IMG/VR virus record: IMGVR_UViG_3300046515_000280
Location: 1-39,963 of that record
Strand: one strand, 5' to 3'
DNA length: 39,963 nucleotides
Source: a virus
Shown here piece after piece: positions 24,302 to 29,914 of this stretch. The notes below the pieces were generated by a model. It saw only the letters and a list, made by a program, of their open reading frames with translations. It had not been told where the DNA came from and ran no database searches. Position 1 is the stretch's first letter, and each line of letters starts with the position of its first letter. The position numbers and the translations under genes were made by a program.

Positions 24302-25146
24302 AGGTCATCGCTCGTATCGCGGCGCCAGTCAGTGGCGTAGAAATCAGGACCGCTCGACAAGCCGGACTGCCTGCTTTCCTCGGCCAGGCGTTTGGCTACC
24401 CACTCCATGCGGAACCCCTGCCAGCCTTGCAGAACAGCCTGTTTCATAGCGATGTCGGCAGAGATCCCGGCTTCAACGCAGCGGTCAAGTTCGGCATTGA
24501 GCGAGTCCCACACGGTCTGGCTCATAGCTGCGCGTTTGCCCTTGCGGACTTTTAGCCAGTCAACGATCAGCTGCTCAGTGAGCAAGTGTGGGTTGTTGGC
24601 GAGCATTTGCGTTTTGCCGAAATCAGTGGCGCTTTCCGCTTTCGGCTTGCGAGGTGCACGACTCGGCTTTACAGGGGGGGGATTAATCTCTTCCGAAGGA
24701 AGAGTTAATAGGGGTTCTTTCTTTGTATAAAGAAGGCAAGTTGCCGTTTTGGTCTCACTCACGTCATTTCTCAGTGAGACGATTTGTGCTGAGTGAGACG
24801 ATTTGGTCTCAGTGAGACACTCTTGCTTTTCCTCGTAGAAAGACCACTCCGACACCGGTGCAATACCGATATCGCCGCGGCTTCCGCCCACCCGGTAAAT
24901 GATCCGGCGCTCAAGCAGATGGCTGATCGACTTGGAGGTAACGTCGCGGCGCATGTTGGTAAGTTTGCCGATCTCGTCGGCGGTGAGACGTTTGGTGTCC
25001 AGTTGGAAGCCTATGGTCTGACGGGCAATGGCCATCAGAACACGCAGGTCACGCGCAGGCAGGTCAACCGCAGCCAAAGACTCCATCAGAGCATTGTCCA
25101 TCCGGGTGAACCCCCTGGACTTGTCAAAGTGAACGATGTTTGTCAT
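24298..25146 (-). CDS. O: replication initiation protein O-like
   Basis: 282 residues from ATG 25146 (MTNIVHFDKSRGFTRMDNAL), with GGAG 6 bases upstream. The N-terminal half is a winged-helix domain of the phage O type (RDLRVLMAIARQTIGFQLDT, then LTADEIGKLTNMRRDVTSKS and SHLLERRIIYRVGG). The middle is a linker encoded by the iteron region (24752-24818), and the C-terminal part (LIVDWLKVRKGKRAAMSQTV, WQGFRMEWVAKRLAEE) should contact P. As in lambda, the origin is inside the gene. Confidence 0.85.
   Translation of the reverse strand: MTNIVHFDKSRGFTRMDNALMESLAAVDLPARDLRVLMAIARQTIGFQLDTKRLTADEIGKLTNMRRDVTSKSISHLLERRIIYRVGGSRGDIGIAPVSEWSFYEEKQECLTETKSSHSAQIVSLRNDVSETKTATCLLYTKKEPLLTLPSEEINPPPVKPSRAPRKPKAESATDFGKTQMLANNPHLLTEQLIVDWLKVRKGKRAAMSQTVWDSLNAELDRCVEAGISADIAMKQAVLQGWQGFRMEWVAKRLAEESRQSGLSSGPDFYATDWRRDTSDDL
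24752..24818. repeat. replication origin iterons inside O
   Basis: The 8-mer AGTGAGAC occurs at 24773, 24792 and 24811, an exact 19-base period, and an inverted copy (GTCTCACT) occurs at 24752. The flanking repeat units are also similar (AGTGAGACGATTTG twice). An AT-rich stretch with short dyads lies at about 24680-24750. This matches the lambda ori layout of iterons plus AT-rich region in the O gene, where O dimers bind. Confidence 0.75.
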
Positions 25147-25149
25147 AGT
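25121..25149 (+). promoter_or_regulatory. candidate promoter for an oop-like antisense RNA
   Basis: TTGTCA (25121-25126) and CATAGT (25144-25149) are spaced by 17 bases on the plus strand, opposite to O. The -35 matches consensus at 5 of 6 positions, the -10 at 4 of 6. A plus-strand terminator follows within 60 bases, so a very short RNA is predicted. Confidence 0.35.
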
Positions 25150-25155
25150 TGGCTC

Positions 25156-25210
25156 CAGAACGTTATGCAGTACGCAATGCAAGAAACCGGGATTGCGCCC
25201 CGGTTTTTTT
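25156..25210 (+). ncRNA. candidate oop-like short antisense RNA
   Basis: A short predicted transcript (about 55 bases) from the promoter at 25121-25149 to the terminator at 25185-25210. It would be antisense to the leader of the O mRNA, between O and the gene in the cII position, the same place and orientation relative to the early operon as lambda oop RNA. No experimental or sequence-family evidence beyond position, promoter and terminator. Confidence 0.35.
25185..25210 (+). terminator. plus-strand terminator between O and the cII-position genes
   Basis: AACCGGG pairs with CCCGGTT around a 7-base loop and is followed by eight T residues on the plus strand. No protein gene reads into it on that strand, so it points to a short antisense RNA. 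Confidence 0.8.
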
Positions 25211-25250
25211 TCGCCTGCGATTCGGTGATTCTGTTCATCGAGTCCTCAAT

Positions 25251-25265
25251 AGTCCCTCGGGGACT
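25251..25265. repeat. short hairpin after the cII-position gene
   Basis: Perfect arms AGTCCC and GGGACT with a 3-base loop, just past the stop codon at 25268 in the early rightward-type operon. No T-run. Possibly an RNA-stability element. Confidence 0.4.
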
Positions 25266-25267
25266 TA

Positions 25268-25456
25268 TCAGCCCTTACGCCCCAGTGACGCGACATTGCT
25301 CCGACTTTTTGGAGGTCGTGTCATGCGGTCCAGCGCTTTGTTGATGATTCTTGCCGCGAGCTCTTCGGGTGGAATGCCTTCTTGCCTGGCCAATAGCTCC
25401 AGTTCTGCAATTCCTCTCCCGTCAAGCTGGATTTCCAGCTCTTTTGTTTCGGGCAC
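25268..25456 (-). CDS. small ribbon-helix-helix-like regulator (62 aa)
   Basis: 62 residues from GTG 25456, with a very strong AAGGAGG 4 bases upstream. The pattern of a beta strand (ELEIQLDGRG), helix (IAELELLARQEG) and helix (PPEELAARIINKAL) is that of CopG/Arc ribbon-helix-helix DNA-binding proteins. The tail is basic (RMTRPPKSRSN). It occupies the position of lambda cII between cro and O. Whether it replaces cII in promoting lysogeny is an inference. Confidence 0.6.
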   Translation of the reverse strand: MPETKELEIQLDGRGIAELELLARQEGIPPEELAARIINKALDRMTRPPKSRSNVASLGRKG

Positions 25457-25474
25457 AGGTCCTCCTTAGGCACT

Positions 25475-25663
25475 TCAGGCCACATCATTCTTCGCGGTAA
25501 GCTCTTCCATCATCTGAGTCAGTCCGCGCTCGAGGATCTCGCGTGCCAGCACAGCTTTCTGGGTACGCTGATATCTGGCCATTGCGGTCAGGAGGTCGTC
25601 CGCAGCGTCGTCCAGGCGGACCTTTGTCGGCTTGTCATGTAGATGGGTCGGGTCTGTGTACAT
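25475..25663 (-). CDS. ribbon-helix-helix-like regulator (62 aa)
   Basis: 62 residues from ATG 25663. The core TKVRLDDAADDLLTAMARYQ, then TQKAVLAREILERGLTQMME, has a strand-helix-helix layout typical of Arc/MetJ/CopG-type repressors. It directly follows cro and is followed by a second, unrelated ribbon-helix-helix-like gene, so two small regulators stand in tandem in the cII position. AAGGA lies about 8 bases upstream of the ATG. Confidence 0.6.
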   Translation of the reverse strand: MYTDPTHLHDKPTKVRLDDAADDLLTAMARYQRTQKAVLAREILERGLTQMMEELTAKNDVA

Positions 25664-25694
25664 AGGTTGGTTCCTTGCGTGGTTGGAAAGTTAT

Positions 25695-25904
25695 TCAGGC
25701 TGCGGATCTTTTGGCGGCAGGCGCTTGCGAGGGAAAGGGACGCACTTCTTCGGCGGTATAACTGCCGTCAGGGTGCTGAGTGACGTAGATGTCGCGGCCT
25801 ACTCGGATGGCTTTGCTGAGGCCGCCCTGAGTCATGTCGAGCAGACGAGCTGCTTCGGCCTGGCCCTTCTCCTGTGCGAACTGCGTGATGTGGATACGGG
25901 TCAT
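25695..25904 (-). CDS. cro: Cro-like repressor
   Basis: 69 residues from ATG 25904, with GGAG 6 bases upstream. Layout and residues follow lambda Cro (66 residues): ITQFAQEKGQAEAARLLDMT as first helices and turn, GGLSKAIRVGRDIYVTQ as recognition helix and strand, and GSYTAEEVRPFPSQ at the end, closely matching the conserved end of lambda Cro. It is the first gene of the leftward early operon, divergent from cI, and should bind the operators at 25938-25982. Confidence 0.92.
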   Translation of the reverse strand: MTRIHITQFAQEKGQAEAARLLDMTQGGLSKAIRVGRDIYVTQHPDGSYTAEEVRPFPSQAPAAKRSAA

Positions 25905-25933
25905 GGCTGACTCCATGGTTGTTCATGCCCTGA

Positions 25934-25962
25934 ATATTACCTATGGCATTTGCCAAAGTAAA
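25934..25962 (-). promoter_or_regulatory. pR promoter for cro and the replication operon
   Basis: On the minus strand TTTACT (-35, 25957-25962) and TAATAT (-10, 25934-25939) are separated by 17 bases. The operator at 25938-25952 overlaps the -10/spacer, and the second operator flanks the -35, so repressor binding would block the promoter. Confidence 0.75.
25938..25952 (+). promoter_or_regulatory. operator OR-a
   Basis: TACCTATGGCATTTG. It shares the core TACC-n3-GGCA with three other sites (25963, and reverse-strand sites at 27142 and 27117), as expected for CI/Cro operators in the right and left control regions. Confidence 0.7.
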
Positions 25963-25977
25963 TACCTACGGCATTTG
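25963..25977 (+). promoter_or_regulatory. operator OR-b
   Basis: TACCTACGGCATTTG, differing from OR-a at one base and spaced 25 bases from it. It is extended to a partial dyad by TGTAGTA on its right. It lies between the pR -35 and a likely cI promoter -10 (TAATAT at 25981-25986). Confidence 0.7.
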
Positions 25978-26010
25978 TAGTAATATTACTGGAAGGAATA
26001 AAATTTCAGG

Positions 26011-26787
26011 ATGAGCAAAAAACCACTACCGCCAGACAAGAAAGAGGAAAGCCTTCGCCTGAAGGCTCTCTTTAACTCCCGAAAAGCCGACTTGGGCCTG
26101 ACCCAGGAAAAGTTGGCGCACGCGCTGGAAATCAATCAGAGCTCAGTCAGTCATTACCTGAATGGGGTTAACCCGCTCAATGCACCTGTGGCTTCGGCCT
26201 TTGCCAGAATCCTTGGCATTGATGTGGCGGACTTCAGTGAACGCTTGTCTGATGAAATCGCCAGAATGACGACAGGCGTCACACCTATTCGTCGAGATTT
26301 GTCGAACGCCCAGTTCCTCGACTCTATTGAGGTGTGGGACGATGAGACTCCGCTCGATGATGACGAGGTCTATGTGCCGTTTCTCAAGGAAGTTGAGTTG
26401 TCCGCTGGAAGTGGCCGGACCGCAGTCCAGGAGTCATCGAATCGGAAGCTTCGATTTGGTCGTATCAGCCTTCGAAATAAAGGCGTCGACCCTTACAGCG
26501 CGAAGTGTGTAACCGTAGCTGGAAACAGCATGGAGCCCGTGCTGCGCAATGGTTCTACCGTCGCGGTTGACACAAGCAATACACGCGTTGTTGATGGCGA
26601 TATGTATGCCATTGATCACGCCGGGCAGCTTCGGGTTAAGCAGCTCTACCGCCTTCCTGGTGGTGGCTTGCGGCTTCGCAGCTTCAACCGCGACGAGCAC
26701 CCGGACGAGGAATACACCGCACAACAAATTCAGGATCAGGGTCTGGCCGTTCTCGGGCGAGTGTTCTGGTCTGGCGGGTTTCATTGA
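26011..26787 (+). CDS. cI: CI-type repressor with S24 autocleavage domain
   Basis: 258 residues. The N-terminal domain has a helix-turn-helix (LTQEKLAHALEINQSSVSHY, LNGVNPL). After an acidic linker comes a LexA/CI-type peptidase S24 domain: a probable Ala-Gly cleavage bond in ELSAGSGR, the nucleophile Ser in AGNSMEPVLRNG, and the catalytic Lys in LRVKQLYRL. It should bind the TACC-n3-GGCA operators, keep pR and pL silent in the lysogen and be inactivated by RecA-stimulated self-cleavage after DNA damage. It diverges from cro. Confidence 0.92.
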   Translation: MSKKPLPPDKKEESLRLKALFNSRKADLGLTQEKLAHALEINQSSVSHYLNGVNPLNAPVASAFARILGIDVADFSERLSDEIARMTTGVTPIRRDLSNAQFLDSIEVWDDETPLDDDEVYVPFLKEVELSAGSGRTAVQESSNRKLRFGRISLRNKGVDPYSAKCVTVAGNSMEPVLRNGSTVAVDTSNTRVVDGDMYAIDHAGQLRVKQLYRLPGGGLRLRSFNRDEHPDEEYTAQQIQDQGLAVLGRVFWSGGFH

Positions 26788-26814
26788 GACTGAAACGACC
26801 ATAAGGAGTTGGGC

Positions 26815-27057
26815 ATGGGCAAAGATCTAGGGTGGTTAATTATCGTTCTGATCATCGGTTTCGGAATCGGCAGGTCAACCGCGCCCGACCCTAATGCGGT
26901 GCCAACCTTCGGCAAAACAGGCCTCCCAAAAAATTGCAGAGCGGTGATCCAGGCCAATCTGGATGCATGGTCAGCCAAACAATATTCCGCTGACGATATT
27001 TTCCTATCCATCGAACGGAACTGTGGACAGAACGGATACGCCTGGGACTACAAATAG
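26815..27057 (+). CDS. small membrane-anchored protein downstream of cI
   Basis: 80 residues from ATG 26815, with AAGGAG 6 bases upstream. One N-terminal membrane helix (LGWLIIVLIIGFGIG) is followed by a soluble part with two Cys residues (NCRAVIQ ... RNCGQ) that may form a disulfide on the periplasmic side. It is cotranscribed with cI and ends at a terminator, so it would be made in the lysogen. That expression pattern fits a lysogenic-conversion or exclusion protein, but no function can be assigned. Confidence 0.7.
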   Translation: MGKDLGWLIIVLIIGFGIGRSTAPDPNAVPTFGKTGLPKNCRAVIQANLDAWSAKQYSADDIFLSIERNCGQNGYAWDYK

Positions 27058-27077
27058 CTTTCACCGTCGGAAATGAG

Positions 27078-27099
27078 CCCGCCTAAGCGCGGGTTTTTT
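27078..27099 (+). terminator. terminator of the cI transcript
   Basis: CCCGC pairs with GCGGG around a 6-base loop, followed by six T residues. It ends the cI operon and lies just upstream of pL. Confidence 0.8.
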
Positions 27100-27116
27100 A
27101 TTGCTCATGAAAAATA

Positions 27117-27131
27117 TTATTGCCATTGGTA
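27117..27131 (-). promoter_or_regulatory. operator OL-b
   Basis: Minus-strand TACCAATGGCAATAA, sharing TACC-n3-GGCA with the other three operators. It lies directly upstream of the pL -35. Confidence 0.65.
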
Positions 27132-27160
27132 TTGACGACCAATAATGCCAGTGGTAATTT
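27132..27160 (+). promoter_or_regulatory. pL promoter of the early-left operon
   Basis: TTGACG (-35, 27132-27137) and TAATTT (-10, 27155-27160) with 17-base spacing. An operator (27142-27156) fills the spacer and another abuts the -35, so CI would shut it off. It drives the plus-strand operon with recombination genes, DGR and the excisionase-like gene. Confidence 0.8.
27142..27156 (-). promoter_or_regulatory. operator OL-a
   Basis: Minus-strand TACCACTGGCATTAT, inside the pL spacer. Part of the four-site TACC-n3-GGCA set. Confidence 0.65.
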
Positions 27161-27435
27161 TCTCTCAACGCCAACAAACAAGAAGGCGCCAGGGCCTGAA
27201 AAGGTTCGCCACAACAAGGCAGCGATGAACCGGCCTCAACGGTTCAGAGGGTTGGCAACTGACCCGGGTGTGCAGCGTAAAGCACCGAAAGCAGTTTTCT
27301 GGCGGACAGGGTCGCGGCTGGAAGAACCAATTGAGATTCAAGCCGGTGACTGCCGCCAGTAGCGGGTCACGGAGAAAAGATTCCACTGGCTGGCCTTGGG
27401 GACAGGGCCAGACGGGAAATCAAAGGAGTAAATCC
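27161..27435 (+). other. pL leader region with two strong hairpins
   Basis: 275 bases without a convincing gene. Near its end are two stable hairpins 19 bases apart: GTGAC-TG-CCGC with GCGG-GTCAC (27346-27370) and CTGGCC with GGCCAG (27390-27411). They precede a GGAG site for the next gene. A 45-residue basic frame (27225-27362) exists but is not persuasive. The leader may hold an antitermination or regulatory RNA element, because a terminator must be passed at 27811. Confidence 0.45.
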
Positions 27436-27594
27436 ATGCGAACAGTAAAAGTTAGATTCAAAGTCGATACCCTAGATGGTCGTGAAATTTGCGATGCCAT
27501 TGATAAAGCTCGGGGTAGTGATCTCTTGCAGGCAGCGCTACGGAATCACTTACAAGCTGCGATGCGCGCCGGCCTTCGTCAGTTGATCAAGTAA
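27436..27594 (+). CDS. small early protein (52 aa)
   Basis: 52 residues from ATG 27436, with AAGGAG 7 bases upstream. It starts with a strand-like segment (MRTVKVRFKVDTLDG) followed by helices rich in Leu, Arg and Gln (ICDAIDKARGSDLLQAALRN). The product is basic. It is the first gene of the pL operon, the place of regulators such as N, but it has no arginine-rich N-type motif. Function unknown. Confidence 0.6.
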   Translation: MRTVKVRFKVDTLDGREICDAIDKARGSDLLQAALRNHLQAAMRAGLRQLIK

Positions 27595-27702
27595 ACCCCA
27601 CCCGATCCTCTCTGTGAGAGCGCATCGGAGTGGACGTTGTGACAATGCCAGCGCCGTGATTGCAAAGCGGAATGCTTCAGCGTCCACCCTCATGCAGATT
27701 CA

Positions 27703-27727
27703 AACCGTCAAGGATTGCTTGACGGTT
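27703..27727 (+). repeat. perfect 10-bp hairpin
   Basis: Arms AACCGTCAAG and CTTGACGGTT with a 5-base loop, and no T-run after it. It stands in the gene-free stretch between two early genes. Confidence 0.6.
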
Positions 27728-27810
27728 CAACTCAACGCGGAGGATTTGCAGCCATGTAACAGACAGCCACGATCCGACGCCCCATGCGTCCGCTCGTTAT
27801 GTAGGGAAGG

Positions 27811-27838
27811 TAAAGCCTCGGTTCTCCGGGGCTTTTTA
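27811..27838 (+). terminator. early-left operon terminator
   Basis: AAGCCTCGG pairs with CCGGGGCTT (one G-T wobble) around a TTCT loop, followed by TTTTTATT. It lies 650 bases into the pL transcript and would block the recombination and DGR genes unless antitermination occurs. Confidence 0.75.
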
Positions 27839-27861
27839 TTGGGCGATTGGAGGTGATCGAA

Positions 27862-28161
27862 ATGTGTGATTGCAGAAGCAAGAACGAAGAGCGGCTGACC
27901 GAGCACTTCGCCAAACAGCTTCCTGAAGGCGCGACCGGCCTGAAGGTAACTCTCGGCGGCTACGCAATGATCTTCAGCGGCCCGGTGAGCATGAAGAACT
28001 ATTCCGAGGTGACGGCGACGTACAGCTCGCCAACCAAAGGCTCCGCCAAGAAGCCAAGCCGGATGCGCGAGCAGAAAGAGACGGTGAGCCTTCTCGGCAA
28101 CTTCTGCATGTTCTGCGGCGTTGAATACCCGAAGGACGAACCGAAGGCGGTGCAGCCATGA
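27862..28161 (+). CDS. early phage hypothetical protein (99 aa)
   Basis: 99 residues from ATG 27862, with a near-perfect ribosome site (GGAGGTGAT) 5-8 bases upstream. Four Cys residues occur in two pairs, CDCRSK at the start and CMFCGVEYPKD near the end, suggesting a zinc site. It overlaps the next gene by four bases. I do not recognise the family. Confidence 0.65.
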   Translation: MCDCRSKNEERLTEHFAKQLPEGATGLKVTLGGYAMIFSGPVSMKNYSEVTATYSSPTKGSAKKPSRMREQKETVSLLGNFCMFCGVEYPKDEPKAVQP

Positions 28162-28283
28162 AACGCACAACCCCATCACCCCGCAAGCCCCGCCCTGACG
28201 TCCACGACTGCGCCAAAGGCCGTATGCACGACCCCGCTGCGAAGAAGGTCGTCGTCACTATGCCGGGCGGATATATCGCCTAA
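28158..28283 (+). CDS. small basic early protein (41 aa)
   Basis: 41 residues, basic and Pro-rich (MKRTTPSPRKPRPDVHDCAK), starting in an ATGA overlap with the previous gene. The coupling supports it; no function can be suggested. Confidence 0.5.
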   Translation: MKRTTPSPRKPRPDVHDCAKGRMHDPAAKKVVVTMPGGYIA

Positions 28284-28304
28284 CACGCCACTCAGGAGGC
28301 GAAC

Positions 28305-28712
28305 ATGAACGCAAGACTGAATATCTGTCAGGCCGCGTACGACGCGAAGCTGCCGCCTCCAGTGAGCAATACCACGCAAGAGGTTGCGCGGGCCGAGTGG
28401 TTGTACAACGCCGCCGAGCAACTGGTGCTGGGCTGTGACGTCGTGATCCGCACTCGCCGCCAGACGAAGGTGATCAGCTCCGCGGAATTCCTCGACAAGG
28501 TTCAGGCACAACTGAATCAGCGCCAGATCGACGGTGAGGACGACGAAGACAACTTTGCGCAGTTGGTCATCGCCGCAATCAACGGCGGCAACGTGAAGAC
28601 CTTCGCGGAGAAGCTGCTGGGCCAGCAAGACCCTCAGGACATCGCAGTGGATCTGGTGTCGCCGTGGTTCGACCTTGCCATGGAGCAGGCCGCAGAGGAC
28701 GACGACTCATGA
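28305..28712 (+). CDS. early phage hypothetical protein (135 aa)
   Basis: 135 residues with AGGAGG before the ATG. Mostly helical; an acidic stretch (RQIDGEDDEDNFAQL) and an acidic C-terminus (MEQAAEDDDS) are notable, so it could be a DNA-mimic-like or partner-binding protein, but this is only composition. It overlaps the next gene by four bases. Confidence 0.6.
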   Translation: MNARLNICQAAYDAKLPPPVSNTTQEVARAEWLYNAAEQLVLGCDVVIRTRRQTKVISSAEFLDKVQAQLNQRQIDGEDDEDNFAQLVIAAINGGNVKTFAEKLLGQQDPQDIAVDLVSPWFDLAMEQAAEDDDS

Positions 28713-28903
28713 GCCCTCATATCCTGCTCGACGAAGACCTCGACGAACTGGCGCAACCATCCTGCCCTCCCCTGTACGAAGTCCTGGTGCTGAAAAACAT
28801 CACCGCCTTCATGGAAGCCAGCACGATCACCATCGCTGAGTTCCACCACTACTGCAAACGGCTGGAAAGCGCACTGGCGCAGCGGCCAAGGAGTGCAGCA
28901 TGA
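28709..28903 (+). CDS. early phage hypothetical protein (64 aa)
   Basis: 64 residues from ATG 28709 in an ATGA overlap with the previous gene. Acidic start (MSPHILLDEDLDELAQ) then a helical part (VLKNITAFMEASTITIAEFH) with a basic end. No recognised domain. Confidence 0.55.
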   Translation: MSPHILLDEDLDELAQPSCPPLYEVLVLKNITAFMEASTITIAEFHHYCKRLESALAQRPRSAA

Positions 28904-29034
28904 CCATCATCGCCATCAACCACAAAGCAATGAACGAAGCCTTGAGAAACCAAGGCTTTTTTCTGGTCACCGATCTACCACGGCGCATTTCTATTCAGAC
29001 CCGCCGCGGAATGCTGGTAGCGAGGATCTCATGA
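28900..29034 (+). CDS. small early protein (44 aa)
   Basis: 44 residues starting MTIIAINHKAMNEALRNQGF, overlapping both neighbours by four bases. A short alpha/beta-type sequence with a basic C-terminus (RRISIQTRRGMLVARIS). The double overlap is the main evidence. Confidence 0.5.
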   Translation: MTIIAINHKAMNEALRNQGFFLVTDLPRRISIQTRRGMLVARIS

Positions 29035-29258
29035 ATTCCTGTCCAAAATGCACGAGCGCAGACCTGCTCGTAACCTTTACACCGAAGGGTCTGATTATTG
29101 ATTACGCCGGTCGCCGGGAAATCGAGGACGCATTCGTAACGTCGAACCAATATGAATTTTACTGGCAGCACAAGTCCGCGAAAGATCATCTGCGGAAGCA
29201 CTGCCGAAGCTGCCAATACCAGTGGCGTGAAAATACTGCTGATGAGGTGGCGCCATGA
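29031..29258 (+). CDS. zinc-ribbon-like small protein (75 aa)
   Basis: 75 residues from ATG 29031. Two CxxC pairs, CPKCTS at residue 4 and CRSCQYQW near residue 58, form a likely zinc ribbon around a beta-rich middle (DLLVTFTPKGLIIDYAG). It overlaps both neighbours by four bases. Probably nucleic-acid or protein binding; role unknown. Confidence 0.6.
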   Translation: MNSCPKCTSADLLVTFTPKGLIIDYAGRREIEDAFVTSNQYEFYWQHKSAKDHLRKHCRSCQYQWRENTADEVAP

Positions 29259-29386
29259 AACGCCTCGCCACCCGCGTCTACACCTTCCAGGAACTGATGA
29301 ACCGCATCGACATGGAATACTGGCTCGTCCATCACCACGGACGCGGGCAGTACACCTTCGTGCCGATCCAGTACAAGGGGAAATGA
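29255..29386 (+). CDS. small early protein (43 aa)
   Basis: 43 residues from ATG 29255, in ATGA overlap with the previous gene. Aromatic- and His-rich (FQELMNRIDMEYWLVHHHGR) with a beta-type end (QYTFVPIQYKGK). Function unknown. Confidence 0.5.
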   Translation: MKRLATRVYTFQELMNRIDMEYWLVHHHGRGQYTFVPIQYKGK

Positions 29387-29387
29387 G

Positions 29388-29501
29388 ATGAAGCCACTCT
29401 TCTGGATTCTCGCCTTCGGCCTGACCGTGGTCATGCTTCAGTACAGCCTGTTCAAGGAGAACGGCGAGCCTCGATCAATTCCTGTGATGGTGGTGCGATG
29501 A
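29388..29501 (+). CDS. small membrane peptide (37 aa)
   Basis: 37 residues from ATG 29388, one base after the previous stop. One hydrophobic helix at the N-terminus (LFWILAFGLTVVMLQYSLF) and a polar tail. It overlaps the following ATG by four bases. Confidence 0.5.
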   Translation: MKPLFWILAFGLTVVMLQYSLFKENGEPRSIPVMVVR

Positions 29502-29761
29502 ATATCTCTATCGTGCAAATCATCATCGAAGTCGACGGCCAGCTCTGTAACGCAAAGGTACCAAAGGGCATGGAGCACATGATCCTGAGCATCTTGCAGG
29601 CCAACGAAGACGGCAAGATCGCAGCCGTGAAGCTGCCACCATCGTGGAAGAAGATCAGCTTGGCCGAGGCGGTAGCGGATGAGCATCCAATCCGCGACAA
29701 CGCCGCATTCATGGAAGGCGACTGGGGTTCAGATCCTCGAGGCCGGTTGGTAGAACAATGA
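29498..29761 (+). CDS. early phage hypothetical protein (87 aa)
   Basis: 87 residues from ATG 29498. Strand-rich start (NISIVQIIIEVDGQLCNAKV) and a helical middle (MEHMILSILQANEDGKIAAV), ending with an acidic segment. It overlaps both neighbours by four bases. No family recognised. Confidence 0.6.
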   Translation: MNISIVQIIIEVDGQLCNAKVPKGMEHMILSILQANEDGKIAAVKLPPSWKKISLAEAVADEHPIRDNAAFMEGDWGSDPRGRLVEQ

Positions 29762-29874
29762 CCGCCTTCCAAAAGGCCCGCAGAATCGTCATCTGGCGCG
29801 GATCCGCAGTCGTCCTCCTCAGCACTACCTTCGTCATGCTGGCCAGCGCCTACGTCAGCACCATCACCCAATAA
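29758..29874 (+). CDS. small membrane peptide (38 aa)
   Basis: 38 residues starting MTAFQKARRIVIWRGSAVVL: a basic N-terminus and a single hydrophobic helix (SAVVLLSTTFVMLASAYV). It overlaps the previous stop by four bases and precedes bet by 40 bases. Confidence 0.5.
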   Translation: MTAFQKARRIVIWRGSAVVLLSTTFVMLASAYVSTITQ

Positions 29875-29914
29875 CTCGAACTCATACGCCGCCTGCATGG
29901 CGGGGAGAACCGTC

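Larger units (their letters stand above)
27595..27861 (+). other. structured intergenic region
   Basis: No gene is seen in 267 bases, but several perfect inverted repeats are: GTGGACG/CGTCCAC enclosing about 47 bases (near 27632-27687), a 10-bp hairpin (27703-27727) and a terminator (27811-27838). A start-stop pair (ATGTAA at 27754) follows a GGAGG site. It may be an early RNA element or an mRNA-processing region. Confidence 0.4.

Noticed and set aside
24752-24818. Possible CRISPR-like array from regularly spaced repeats
   Set aside because: Repeats are 8-14 bases with a 19-base period and lie inside the O coding region; this is an iteron origin, not CRISPR.
24793-25344. 183-residue plus-strand frame opposite O
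   Set aside because: Shadow of the O gene; it runs through a terminator and the iteron region and has no ribosome site.
27225-27362. 45-residue basic frame in the pL leader, considered as an N-like antiterminator
   Set aside because: It lacks a compact arginine-rich RNA-binding motif, has only a weak ribosome site and ends inside a strong hairpin.
27739-27759. GGAGG followed by ATG-TAA, considered as a minimal start-stop minigene
   Set aside because: Such a short pattern can occur by chance; noted only as part of the structured block.
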